This document shows, piece after piece, positions 1 through 6,240 of a DNA stretch of 33,254 nt. The notes below the pieces were generated by a model. The model made no database searches, was not told the DNA's origin, and saw only the letters and a list, made by a program, of their open reading frames with translations. The translations under genes were made by a program, and so were the position numbers. Each line of letters starts with the position of its first letter. The first letter of the stretch is position 1. Source of the stretch: a virus; the IMG/VR virus record IMGVR_UViG_3300032322_000760, positions 1 to 33,254 of that record; one strand, given 5' to 3'.

Positions 1-1
1 T

Positions 2-163
2 ATAAACCATTACGAAAGCAACGGATGGAAGGTTGGTAAAAACAAAATGCAAAACTGGAAAGCCGCCGCCGCCGGCTGGATTTCACGAATGAAACAATAC
101 GACAATGGAAAACAAAAACTTGGTACCTCAGCAGCAAGAATGGAAGCCCTCCGTAACTGGTAA
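2..163 (+). CDS. C-terminal end of a phage replication protein (partial)
   Basis: An open frame enters from the left edge and runs 53 codons to a TAA at 161-163. It carries the motif NGWKVGKNKMQNWKAAA followed by a short tail ending ALRNW. This kind of ending (F.NYYxSNGWKVGKNxMxxWKAA) is common at the C-terminus of Bacteroidota phage replication-initiation or DnaD/DUF4373-like proteins, where it is thought to be involved in helicase loading or DNA contact. The upstream body is outside the window, so the exact family cannot be named. The last 59 bases overlap the next gene in another frame. Its place directly ahead of nuclease and DnaA-like genes fits a replication module. Confidence 0.6.
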   Translation: MNHYESNGWKVGKNKMQNWKAAAAGWISRMKQYDNGKQKLGTSAARMEALRNW

Positions 164-791
164 GTTCGAAAAGGCTTTGCAAGGCTGCAAAATAAAGCAG
201 GAATCGCACGAAAGGGTGAAGGAGTGCTTACGGATGTGTATGCTGAAAGTAGGCTTACGTGCCGCCAATATGCCTACTGATGAGGAAAAGGCTGTATTGA
301 TTAATCATTTAACTTCCAACTATTTCAACCATACCCTGAATGAAATATTTTTAGCTTTTGATATGGCCGTGCTGGGCAAGTTAGAGGTCGATCCTCAGCA
401 CTACGAAAACTTTAGCTGCCTGTATTTTAGCCAAATCATGAACGCTTACCGTGCATGGGCAAAAGAACGGTATAAGGAACTGCCGAAAGAAAAGCCAAAA
501 GAACTGCCTGCTCCTGCCGAAACCGTAACCGATGAAGAATGGATTGAAATCGGACGTTCCACATGGAACATGACCAAAAATGTTTTACTAATTCCGGCTA
601 AGTTGTATCGGATATTAAAACTAAACCCTACCTTAGAGGAGCAAGAGCAGATTAAGAAAGAAGCAAAGATGCGGATTGATAATTTGATTTACGTTGATAA
701 GGATTATTTCCTGAACGACGAAGACAAGACGAACTTTTACAACAAGCTGCTCCGTCAGATAGCGGTAAAGAACTATTTTGAAACCAAATGA
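105..791 (+). CDS. Conserved phage protein of unknown function, replication module
   Basis: 228 residues, mostly helical, with no signal peptide or membrane segment. The first two thirds hold a conserved-looking helical block (about residues 36-120) with a run FSCLYFSQIMNAYRAWA, then a proline/lysine-rich linker (PKEKPKELPAP, about 126-137) and a charged helical C-terminus. I associate this layout with a protein often found beside replication initiators in Bacteroidota phages, but I know of no proven activity; helicase-loader or primosome partner is a guess. It overlaps the preceding gene by 59 bases, and its TGA overlaps an ATG in the typical ATGA arrangement at 788-791, which points to translational coupling. 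Confidence 0.65.
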   Translation: MENKNLVPQQQEWKPSVTGKFEKALQGCKIKQESHERVKECLRMCMLKVGLRAANMPTDEEKAVLINHLTSNYFNHTLNEIFLAFDMAVLGKLEVDPQHYENFSCLYFSQIMNAYRAWAKERYKELPKEKPKELPAPAETVTDEEWIEIGRSTWNMTKNVLLIPAKLYRILKLNPTLEEQEQIKKEAKMRIDNLIYVDKDYFLNDEDKTNFYNKLLRQIAVKNYFETK

Positions 792-794
792 GCA

Positions 795-812
795 TACAAA
801 GCACACAGATAA
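795..812 (+). repeat. 18-bp direct repeat, left copy flanking RNase H gene
   Basis: TACAAAGCACACAGATAA, identical to 1328-1345. The two copies are 533 bp apart and bracket the RNase H gene, whose preferred start (827) lies just inside. Identity stops on both sides (a then c here, t then a at the right copy). Confidence 0.9.
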
Positions 813-826
813 CTAAAAACCAAAAA

Positions 827-1345
827 ATGAAAAACGTAAATTGCATCACAGTAAATACCGATGCGTCATTTCATCCGCAGCATAAAATTGGAGGGTATGC
901 TTTCTATATTGTTTGCGACTTATTTAAAATACAAAAGGGCGGTATGTTTAAGAATAATCCAAAAACGCCAATGGAAGCTGAAATGATGTGCATGGCAAAT
1001 GCTTTATTTACATTACTATCACAAAAAGAATTACCTTCAACAAAGTGGATTGTTATAAACAGCGATTGTCTTTTTTCATTTTCAAGAATAGGCAGAAAAA
1101 GTCAAGATGATATAGGTAAAAAGGTTGCTGAAATGCTAAGAAAAGTAAGGATTCAAACATCTTACAATAATTTAATAATGCCAAAATTTGAATTTCGGCA
1201 CGTTAAAGCGCATAATGGAACTAATGATGCAAGAAGTTTTGTTAACGACTGGTGCGATAAAGAGGCTAAAAAATGGATGAGAAAGGCTGTTAATGAATTG
1301 ATTAATAAAAACGAAAATAATGTCTATTACAAAGCACACAGATAA
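827..1345 (+). CDS. RNase HI-like ribonuclease
   Basis: Predicted to cut the RNA strand of RNA-DNA hybrids. Counting from the ATG at 788, the RNase H acidic residues are visible in order: D25 in NTDASF, E63 or E65 in MEAEMM, D93 in NSDC, and D154 or D157 in VNDWCDKEAKK, with the H-V-K-A-H loop before the last. An in-frame ATG at 788 would add 13 residues, but that stretch is low in homology character and contains the left copy of an 18-bp direct repeat, so the ATG at 827, behind an A-rich leader, is preferred. The right copy of the repeat encodes the last residues and stop. The gene thus looks like a separate insert in a replication operon; a role in primer removal is inferred from context. 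Confidence 0.8.
   Translation: MKNVNCITVNTDASFHPQHKIGGYAFYIVCDLFKIQKGGMFKNNPKTPMEAEMMCMANALFTLLSQKELPSTKWIVINSDCLFSFSRIGRKSQDDIGKKVAEMLRKVRIQTSYNNLIMPKFEFRHVKAHNGTNDARSFVNDWCDKEAKKWMRKAVNELINKNENNVYYKAHR
1328..1345 (+). repeat. 18-bp direct repeat, right copy flanking RNase H gene
   Basis: Identical to 795-812. This copy encodes the last codons and the stop of the RNase H gene, so it is read in a different frame from the left copy. The match is therefore at the DNA level and not a protein repeat. Confidence 0.9.
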
Positions 1346-1636
1346 ATGAGAGCAAAAAGGATTGATGCAAATCAGAATGAAATTGTCAACCAGTTACGAA
1401 AGATAGGCGCATCTGTTTTTATAACTTCGATGGTCGGTAAAGGTTTCCCGGATATTGTTGTAGGCTTCAGGGGAATAAACTTTTTGATTGAATTAAAGGA
1501 CAGCAGTAAACCTAACAGCGCAAAAAAACTAACTCCTGATGAGCAGGCATTTTTTGACACATGGAAAGGAACGGTTTATAAATGCGAAACATTCGATGAT
1601 ATATTGCAAATTATTTCTAAACAATATAAAATCTAA
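1346..1636 (+). CDS. VRR-NUC domain nuclease
   Basis: 96 residues, the usual size of stand-alone phage VRR-NUC proteins, which belong to the PD-(D/E)XK nuclease superfamily. The catalytic core is visible as GFPDIVVG (D36), then FLIELKD (E49 and K51), followed by a glutamine in PDEQAFF (Q67) at the position typical for this family. The start ATG immediately follows the RNase H stop codon. In phages these small nucleases are usually found near helicase or replication genes and are presumed to act on branched DNA; that role is known for the family by association and is inferred here. Confidence 0.85.
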   Translation: MRAKRIDANQNEIVNQLRKIGASVFITSMVGKGFPDIVVGFRGINFLIELKDSSKPNSAKKLTPDEQAFFDTWKGTVYKCETFDDILQIISKQYKI

Positions 1637-1639
1637 AAA

Positions 1640-1789
1640 ATGACAGAACAAGAAAAGGCAATTTGCTACGCCCCATTATTTGATTTGCTTTCTGCAGATC
1701 ACGATGTTATTCTTACTTGTTCAGAAATGGATGAAATTATCAGAACTAGTTTAAAAGTAGTTGAAAATATTGTAAACCTAAAACCTTAA
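1640..1789 (+). CDS. Small protein of unknown function (49 aa)
   Basis: An ATG at 1640, 3 bases after the previous stop and behind an A-rich leader, opens 49 codons ending in TAA at 1787-1789. The product starts MTEQEKAICYAPLFDLL and looks like two short helices, soluble, mildly acidic, with two cysteines. It fills the gap between the VRR-NUC gene and the DnaA-like gene with only a few bases on each side, which supports it being real. I do not recognise the family. Confidence 0.55.
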   Translation: MTEQEKAICYAPLFDLLSADHDVILTCSEMDEIIRTSLKVVENIVNLKP

Positions 1790-1792
1790 AAA

Positions 1793-2113
1793 ATGAAAAT
1801 TTGCCCATGCTGCGGATTTGTTGAAATACCGGCAAAGTCAGCAACAGACGTTTTACAGAAAGTATGCGATTACTTTAGTCTTAAACCTGAAGACATGATT
1901 TCCAAGATAAAAAAAAGGCATTTAGTAAATGCAAGAATGATTTTTGCTAAACTGATGCTTGAAAAAGGGATGAAAGAAAAGCAAATCGGAGAACTCCTTA
2001 AGCGAGATAGAACAACTGTATTTCATTACAAAGACTTATTTTCAGACTTGATGTTTTCAGAACCCGAAACGAAAAAGCATTACATCACTCTTAAAAATAT
2101 GATTTATGGGTAA
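1793..2113 (+). CDS. DnaA domain-IV-like DNA-binding protein
   Basis: 106 residues. About residues 18-85 resemble the C-terminal DNA-binding domain of the initiator DnaA: a helix VCDYFSL, a run HLVNARMIFAKLML, then IGELLKRDRTTVFHY, which mirrors the DnaA signature IG..FGRDHTTVxxA. The N-terminus has C4, C6 and C7 (KICPCCGF), a possible partial zinc knuckle. The ATPase domain of DnaA is absent, so this is a stand-alone DNA-binding protein and not an initiator by itself. It could recognise a phage origin or act as a regulator; the iteron-like repeats at 2353-2396 are a nearby candidate target. It overlaps the next ORF by 8 bases. Confidence 0.75.
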   Translation: MKICPCCGFVEIPAKSATDVLQKVCDYFSLKPEDMISKIKKRHLVNARMIFAKLMLEKGMKEKQIGELLKRDRTTVFHYKDLFSDLMFSEPETKKHYITLKNMIYG

Positions 2114-2342
2114 GATGATATTAGGTTCAAACGCTGTCCGTATCAAGATACGTGAACTCCGGGCCAAAGGTATGAGCATGAACCAAATTGAAAAAGAAAC
2201 AGGATTTGATTACGCCACAGTCAGGGGCGAGTTCTTTAAAAAAAGAGTAGGTAAGGTTTACCGGGCCAGCCGTGAAAGCTACCCTTTAAACTGCTTCAAT
2301 CCAAGTTCTTTAAAATGCTGGATAAGTGGTTTTGGGGATTAG
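2106..2342 (+). CDS. Small helix-turn-helix protein
   Basis: 78 residues. A helix-turn-helix is visible in RIKIRELRAKGMSMNQIEKE followed by TGFDYATVRGEFF (about residues 12-44), of the type seen in resolvase or transposase-like HTH folds. The C-terminus is unlike any domain I know and has two cysteines. An in-frame ATG at 2115 is an alternative start; the one at 2106 overlaps the end of the preceding gene. It ends just before the repeat-rich control region, so a regulatory role there is a fair guess. Confidence 0.6.
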   Translation: MGKMILGSNAVRIKIRELRAKGMSMNQIEKETGFDYATVRGEFFKKRVGKVYRASRESYPLNCFNPSSLKCWISGFGD

Positions 2343-2352
2343 TTGTAAAAAA

Positions 2353-2396
2353 GTAGATTTCGTAAACAAAAAGTAGAACTTTCGTAGATTTCGTAA
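2353..2396 (+). repeat. Iteron-like repeats in the control region
   Basis: GTAGATTTCGTAA occurs at 2353-2365 and 2384-2396, exactly 31 bp apart. Between them a related copy GTAGAACTTTCGTA (2373-2386) overlaps the third by 4 bp. The array lies right after the DnaA-like and HTH genes and upstream of a promoter candidate. It may be an operator or replication iterons; the sequence alone does not decide. Confidence 0.6.
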
Positions 2397-2414
2397 GTTG
2401 TCATTAAAAAAAAA

Positions 2415-2447
2415 TTTGAAATAATTTGCATATTAGGTTTAGTTTTG
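2415..2447 (+). promoter_or_regulatory. Candidate Bacteroidota-type promoter
   Basis: TTTG at 2415-2418, a 21-nt spacer, then TAGTTTTG at 2440-2447. This fits the known Bacteroides vegetative promoter pattern (TTTG, 19-21 nt, TAnnTTTG). It lies in a non-coding stretch (2343-2499) ahead of the ORFs at 2500 and 2576 and downstream of the repeats, so it probably drives the sigma-like gene and the genes after it. Confidence 0.55.
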
Positions 2448-2499
2448 GTTTTCATTTTTTGGGATTTAGCCCCGGCATTTCTATGTAGGGGTTTTCATT

Positions 2500-2685
2500 A
2501 TGGACACAGAACAATTCATAAAAAAAGAACTTAGACTATGTGTAATCATTTCAAACCTGCAATGTAATCTTACGTATGGAGCCATCATTGCCTTACTCAA
2601 GAAATACGATTATTACAGAACTCTGGAAGAACAAATCGGTAAGGTCATGGATGAAGACGAAAGCACCGAAGGGGATGGAGGATGA
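2500..2685 (+). CDS. Doubtful small ORF overlapping the sigma-like gene
   Basis: 61 residues beginning MDTEQFIKKELRLC and ending in an acidic, glycine-rich tail. It is the first ATG after the promoter candidate and is helical in its first half. From 2576 on it shares its DNA with the sigma-like gene in another frame, and there its sequence looks like the shadow of that gene. It could be a real leader-type protein coupled to the next gene or chance. I do not recognise it. Confidence 0.3.
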   Translation: MDTEQFIKKELRLCVIISNLQCNLTYGAIIALLKKYDYYRTLEEQIGKVMDEDESTEGDGG

Positions 2686-3103
2686 TTTTAAGCAGGAAGT
2701 TTTTTTGGTGTTTTGCAGTTTATCGGATGAAAGGTTGTTTGAACTGCACGAAAAAGGCAACTTGATTGGATATGCAATTTCAACGATAAAGAACATCGGA
2801 AACGATTTAAGGATTTTCAATAAACATTACTTTGAAAAAGATACTGAAGAATACGTCAGGCATTTAGAACGGCAGGAAATTGACTTTGATTTCACGCCAG
2901 CGAGTGCAGCGGAAAAGTATTTAGAAGAAAAGTCAAGGAGCAGCAAGGTTGACAAGCATGACTATTTAATTTTTAAAAAGTACATTGAGTTGCGTAGCTG
3001 TAAAGATGTTGCGGATTTTTTCAGGATACCGAAGTATCACGCCATAAACACGGTAAAGAAAATTAAAAAAGAATTGCAAGATGTTATCAAGTCTGCTAAT
3101 TAA
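2576..3103 (+). CDS. Sigma-70-like phage regulatory protein
   Basis: 175 residues. The N-terminal half (IITELWKNKSVRSWM, then MEDDFKQEVFLVFC at about 34-47, then IGYAISTIKNI) resembles region 2 of small sigma-70-family proteins common in Bacteroidota phages. The last 45 residues (KYIELRSCKDVADFFRIPKY then a basic helix) look like a region-4-type HTH. Such proteins are presumed to direct host RNA polymerase to phage promoters; no proof is available here. The start at 2576 lies inside the previous ORF; upstream in this frame a stop at about 2543 leaves no earlier ATG. The final 23 bases overlap the next gene. Confidence 0.6.
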   Translation: MEPSLPYSRNTIITELWKNKSVRSWMKTKAPKGMEDDFKQEVFLVFCSLSDERLFELHEKGNLIGYAISTIKNIGNDLRIFNKHYFEKDTEEYVRHLERQEIDFDFTPASAAEKYLEEKSRSSKVDKHDYLIFKKYIELRSCKDVADFFRIPKYHAINTVKKIKKELQDVIKSAN

Positions 3104-3326
3104 GGTACTGGCTGCCGTTTCGTTTGCTTATTATCTTGTGGAGGTGTATGGCTTAGGATGGAAGATAAAGCGAATGTTAAAGCGAGATGGCAGGGTGAAG
3201 CCGTTTGATTGTCTTTATTGTTTATCTGGGTGGATTGGGCTGATGCTTTACTTTTTACCGATGGTTTGTTCGGAGGTTATAGTAATGCTTTTCGGATGTG
3301 CTTACTTTTCAAAATACGTTAAATGA
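3081..3326 (+). CDS. Small membrane protein, DUF1360-like
   Basis: 81 residues with two hydrophobic stretches: about 5-24 (LIKVLAAVSFAYYLVEVYG) and about 50-75 (a run ending VIVMLFGCAYF). Between them is a basic loop and the motif PFDCLYCLSGW, reminiscent of the CxxCxxxW core of DUF1360-type phage membrane proteins. Likely in the inner membrane. It overlaps the sigma-like gene by 23 bases and the next gene by an ATGA. Function unknown. Confidence 0.6.
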   Translation: MLSSLLIKVLAAVSFAYYLVEVYGLGWKIKRMLKRDGRVKPFDCLYCLSGWIGLMLYFLPMVCSEVIVMLFGCAYFSKYVK

Positions 3327-3335
3327 AAATACTCG
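3322..3335 (+). repeat. 14-bp direct repeat at a start codon, left copy
   Basis: AATGAAAATACTCG, identical to 3582-3595. Each copy contains the start codon of a gene, and the pair brackets the 86-codon gene 3323-3583. Confidence 0.75.
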
Positions 3336-3583
3336 AATTTTTATACGAAGCCGTAATAAAAGAGGGCGGAGATGGTTCTGCCCTATGGGTTTGCAAAGCC
3401 TATAAATTGGAACAGGTATTCGATGAAATATTTTTGTTTAACATAATAAATCATACAGGGTGGAATTTAAAATTAGAAGAAAACTGCCTTGTTTGGGGCG
3501 AAAATCAGGAATCTGTTACTATTTTCTTTTCAGATATTGAATACGCTTGTTCTGAATTTTACGAAATAAAAGTTTTCTACTAA
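3323..3583 (+). CDS. Small acidic protein of unknown function
   Basis: 86 residues, acidic, with several aromatic residues and a mix of short beta and helix; no membrane segment. The ATG overlaps the previous stop (ATGA) and its TAA overlaps the ATG of the glycosyltransferase by one base. Its first 12 bases are the same as those of the next gene (both begin MKIL), part of a 14-bp direct repeat. That pattern suggests it was added between two genes that were once adjacent. I do not recognise the family. Confidence 0.6.
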   Translation: MKILEFLYEAVIKEGGDGSALWVCKAYKLEQVFDEIFLFNIINHTGWNLKLEENCLVWGENQESVTIFFSDIEYACSEFYEIKVFY

Positions 3584-3595
3584 TGAAAATACTCG
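3582..3595 (+). repeat. 14-bp direct repeat at a start codon, right copy
   Basis: Identical to 3322-3335; it spans the start of the glycosyltransferase gene at 3583. Confidence 0.75.
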
Positions 3596-4578
3596 GGCTA
3601 TCAGATAGAGTAAGTGGGTGCGGTTATCATCGTGTTTGGAATCCATTAGCATACATACCCGGAACGAGGTATATTACTAACGACATACAAGAGGGTGTAC
3701 TGGAGCAAGGATGGGATATAATTCTATTCAATCGGATTGCAGGAATAGACCACGACCTTGAAAACGTCAGGAATATTACAGGTGCAAAGATAGTTGTTGA
3801 TTTAGACGATGATTGGGTGCTGCCGCCTGCTCATTTGAATTACGAACTTTATGTTGAACTTCGTGAGCGAATAGAAAACAATATCCGGAATGCTGATTTA
3901 GTAACCGTAACACATGAAAGGTTAGCGGATAGATGCTTTCAGTTTAACAGGAATGTAGAGGTAATCCCAAACGCTATACAGTTTGGCGAAGATCAGTACA
4001 CGGAAGAAAGAATTGAATCGGATAGCTTTAGACTATTCTGGGCAGGCGGTATAAGTCATGTAAACGATATGGAAATACTTAGGTACCCAATGAAACGAAT
4101 ATCAAGCCTGAAAGGGATAAGCACAGTAATTGGAGGCTATGCTTATTCCAATGAAGTAACCAAGCAATGCTGGGATAGGATGGTAAGTTCTTTTACTTGT
4201 TCGCTTAAGATACCCGGATTAGTCCTACCTTCGTTACCGGTAACGGAATACATGAATCACTTCAACCATGCTGATTGCTTACTACTACCGTTGGAAGATA
4301 GTAAGTGGCACACGATGAAGTCGAATTTAAAGTTGTTGGAAGCGGCAGCGAAAAAGATACCTGTAATCTGTTCAAAGGTCAATCCGTATTTAGATTTCGA
4401 TCCGCCTGTTTTTTATGTAAAACGTCAGGGCGATTGGTTCAAGTATGTAAATCTAATATTGAATGATAGAAATGCAGCGACAGAAATGGGCAATAGATTA
4501 TACGAATGGGCACAACAGTTTTCAATGAAAGAAGTAAATGAGTACAGACTTAAATGTTTTCAATCACTTATAAATTAA
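3583..4578 (+). CDS. GT-B fold glycosyltransferase (GT4-like)
   Basis: 331 residues, predicted to move a sugar from a nucleotide sugar to an acceptor. GT-B features in order: N-terminal Rossmann half beginning MKILGLSDRVSGCGYHR, an acidic strand VVDLDDDW (71-78), the usual crossover phrase ADLVTVTHERLADR (104-117), VEVIPNAI (125-132), the start of the second half FWAGGISHVNDMEIL, and the sugar-nucleotide-binding end KLLEAAAKKIPVIC (250-263, E253 at the expected place). No signal peptide or membrane anchor, so cytoplasmic. It opens a set with a GT9-like protein and an FkbM-like methyltransferase. The acceptor cannot be told: virion protein, host glycan or DNA are possible. Confidence 0.8.
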   Translation: MKILGLSDRVSGCGYHRVWNPLAYIPGTRYITNDIQEGVLEQGWDIILFNRIAGIDHDLENVRNITGAKIVVDLDDDWVLPPAHLNYELYVELRERIENNIRNADLVTVTHERLADRCFQFNRNVEVIPNAIQFGEDQYTEERIESDSFRLFWAGGISHVNDMEILRYPMKRISSLKGISTVIGGYAYSNEVTKQCWDRMVSSFTCSLKIPGLVLPSLPVTEYMNHFNHADCLLLPLEDSKWHTMKSNLKLLEAAAKKIPVICSKVNPYLDFDPPVFYVKRQGDWFKYVNLILNDRNAATEMGNRLYEWAQQFSMKEVNEYRLKCFQSLIN

Positions 4579-4583
4579 AAAAA

Positions 4584-4862
4584 ATGAATTACTTATTAAA
4601 ATCAATCGTTGAGCAATACAACGAAAAAGCAGAAAAAGTTAAAGAACTTGAATTAAAATTAAGCAAGTACGAAAAAAAAGAAGTTAAAAAAGTGAATTAT
4701 TCAATTACAGGAATGGCTTTTACGGATAGTTATTCCGTAAAACATTTATCTGAAACCTTAGATAGGCAAATTGAATCAATGAAAGAAAAGTATATTTCCT
4801 TAGCGGAAAAAAGCATTAATCTCATTGATAAATTGTATAATGATAATTGTGATGATTGCTAA
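4584..4862 (+). CDS. Coiled-coil protein of unknown function
   Basis: 92 residues from the ATG at 4584, which follows an A-rich leader; an in-frame ATG at 4554 inside the previous gene is less likely. A long lysine/glutamate-rich helix (about 10-42) is followed by a short break and a second helical stretch (about 55-85). The end is acidic with two cysteines. The stop overlaps the next ATG by one base. No family recognised; the coiled coil suggests an oligomer or scaffold role. Confidence 0.5.
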   Translation: MNYLLKSIVEQYNEKAEKVKELELKLSKYEKKEVKKVNYSITGMAFTDSYSVKHLSETLDRQIESMKEKYISLAEKSINLIDKLYNDNCDDC

Positions 4863-5101
4863 TGACACCAGCCGATATTGAAGTCATAGAAAGATATTAC
4901 CCGGAATGGGAGCTATTCAAGAAGTGCGGGGAGTTGATAAAGATACCACCCCATGCGGCTGATGAACTGTTAAGGGTGTACAGGGAAAAGGTAGACAAGT
5001 ATTATCACTACAACAAACGGTGTGCGGAATGCTTTAAAGATTTTTTTAAATTAGTATACACATGGTACGATTCACACACGGAGGGGCAACAGGCGATATA
5101 A
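4862..5101 (+). CDS. Small cysteine-containing protein of unknown function
   Basis: 79 residues from the ATG at 4862, which overlaps the previous stop; two codons further upstream an alternative ATG (4856) exists. Helical, with the pair CAEC at about 54-57 and aromatic residues after it (FKDFFKLVYTWYD). A second cysteine near residue 23 could help bind metal, but there is no full zinc motif. It overlaps the next gene by 40 bases in another frame. Similar small proteins occur near the sugar genes of Bacteroidota phages as far as I can judge; function unknown. Confidence 0.5.
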   Translation: MTPADIEVIERYYPEWELFKKCGELIKIPPHAADELLRVYREKVDKYYHYNKRCAECFKDFFKLVYTWYDSHTEGQQAI

Positions 5102-5742
5102 TCTTTTCACTACCCACCATCAAAGCGATGGGCGGCGGTGAGTTGTACATCACCAAGTACGATGAGCAGCGAGCCAACTCAATAGCGGAGCTTATCCGTC
5201 TGCAGCCGTACATTACAAAGGTGGAAGTAGTTGACACGCCACCGAAAGACTGCATCAACCTAAACAAATTTCGGGATCACGCCGGGCATCATCACAATTT
5301 GGTAGAGGCGCACTTCAAAGGCCAAGGCATTCCGGTTGAAAGATGGCAGGACGGATGGTTAAAGTCAATGCCTGCACCTGCTTATTTCCAAATTGCTCAA
5401 TATTGCGTTATCAACCGAACAACTAATTACGCTGATCCAAATTTCAACTGGGCAAAAGAAGTCGATTACTTGTTCACCCTTGCACCGGATGTAATCTTTA
5501 TCGGATACGAATCGGAATACAATACATTTCAGGAACTATTTAACCGCCCGATGGTTAGGTTCATTCCCTGTTCATTTTTAGAAGCTGCTTACCTGATACA
5601 CAATGCCAAGATGTTCACAGGGTGTTATTCGGCCATGAGTACGATAGCAATGGGATTGGGAATAAACTACAGGTTAGAGCAAGCACCCGGTCATACCTGT
5701 TCATCATTAAACGAACCAAGAGAAACCATCATCAATGTATAG
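5062..5742 (+). CDS. GT9-like (heptosyltransferase-type) glycosyltransferase
   Basis: 226 residues. It starts with RFTHGGATGDIIFSLPTIKA, the N-terminal nucleotide-fold signature of GT9 and related enzymes (G-x-GD-x-x-x-x-P). Near the end, AAYLIHNAKMFTGCYSAMST then AMGLG recalls the FVGpdSGxxHlA region of this family, with cysteine and tyrosine replacing typical residues. At 226 residues it is shorter than bacterial heptosyltransferases (about 320-350), so either a compact phage version or a divergent relative. Cytoplasmic. It sits between the GT4-like gene and the FkbM-like gene, so joint work on one glycan is likely. Confidence 0.6.
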   Translation: MVRFTHGGATGDIIFSLPTIKAMGGGELYITKYDEQRANSIAELIRLQPYITKVEVVDTPPKDCINLNKFRDHAGHHHNLVEAHFKGQGIPVERWQDGWLKSMPAPAYFQIAQYCVINRTTNYADPNFNWAKEVDYLFTLAPDVIFIGYESEYNTFQELFNRPMVRFIPCSFLEAAYLIHNAKMFTGCYSAMSTIAMGLGINYRLEQAPGHTCSSLNEPRETIINV

Positions 5743-6238
5743 CCAAGCCGGACAAGACGAATGGGTGTTAAGCCACATCAAACAGGGCTACTATGTAGAA
5801 ATCGGAGCGAGCCACCCGATAAACATTTCCAATACATACCTGCTTGAGCAAAACGGATGGGATGGAATAAGCATTGACATAGATAACCAATGCGAAGAAA
5901 TTTGGCATCAAACCAGAAAGAACCGTTTAATCATCGGCAATGCTTTAACTACTTCATTTGATTGGCTACCGAAACGAGTGGAATACTTATCACTTGACAT
6001 TGACCCGGCAAGGAATACATTTGAGATGCTTACCAAGTTGCCACATAAGACAACACGCTTTTCCCTGATTACTTATGAACATGATTACTATCTTTGCAAC
6101 GAATGGGCTGGTCATGACTTCCGGGAGCGGTCAAGGCAAATGCTTACTAACTTAGGCTATCAACTTGTAAAGGCTGATGTATGTTATGACGGTAAGCCTT
6201 ACGAGGATTGGTGGATTGATAAAACAGTACATATTTAA
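5735..6238 (+). CDS. FkbM-like methyltransferase
   Basis: 167 residues. The opening SQAGQDEWVL, then GYYVEIGASHPINISNTYLL and GWDGISIDID, is the FkbM pattern: an SAM-binding glycine strand (VEIGA) followed by an acidic residue at the end of the second strand (D49 or D51). Later, VEYLSLDID and SLITYEHD give the third and fourth strands. FkbM-type enzymes often methylate sugars or small metabolites. It is short for the family (typically 200 or more). It overlaps the previous gene by 8 bases and ends the sugar set just ahead of the packaging genes. Confidence 0.75.
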   Translation: MYSQAGQDEWVLSHIKQGYYVEIGASHPINISNTYLLEQNGWDGISIDIDNQCEEIWHQTRKNRLIIGNALTTSFDWLPKRVEYLSLDIDPARNTFEMLTKLPHKTTRFSLITYEHDYYLCNEWAGHDFRERSRQMLTNLGYQLVKADVCYDGKPYEDWWIDKTVHI

Positions 6239-6240
6239 AC

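Noticed and set aside
1634-1799. TAAAAAATGA repeat bracketing the 49-codon gene
   Set aside because: Only ten AT-rich bases that match the common leader of this phage; not good evidence for insertion.
2500-2690. +1 frameshift joining the ORF at 2500 to the sigma-like gene
   Set aside because: The sigma-like gene has its own ATG and a complete-looking start; no clear +1 site seen.
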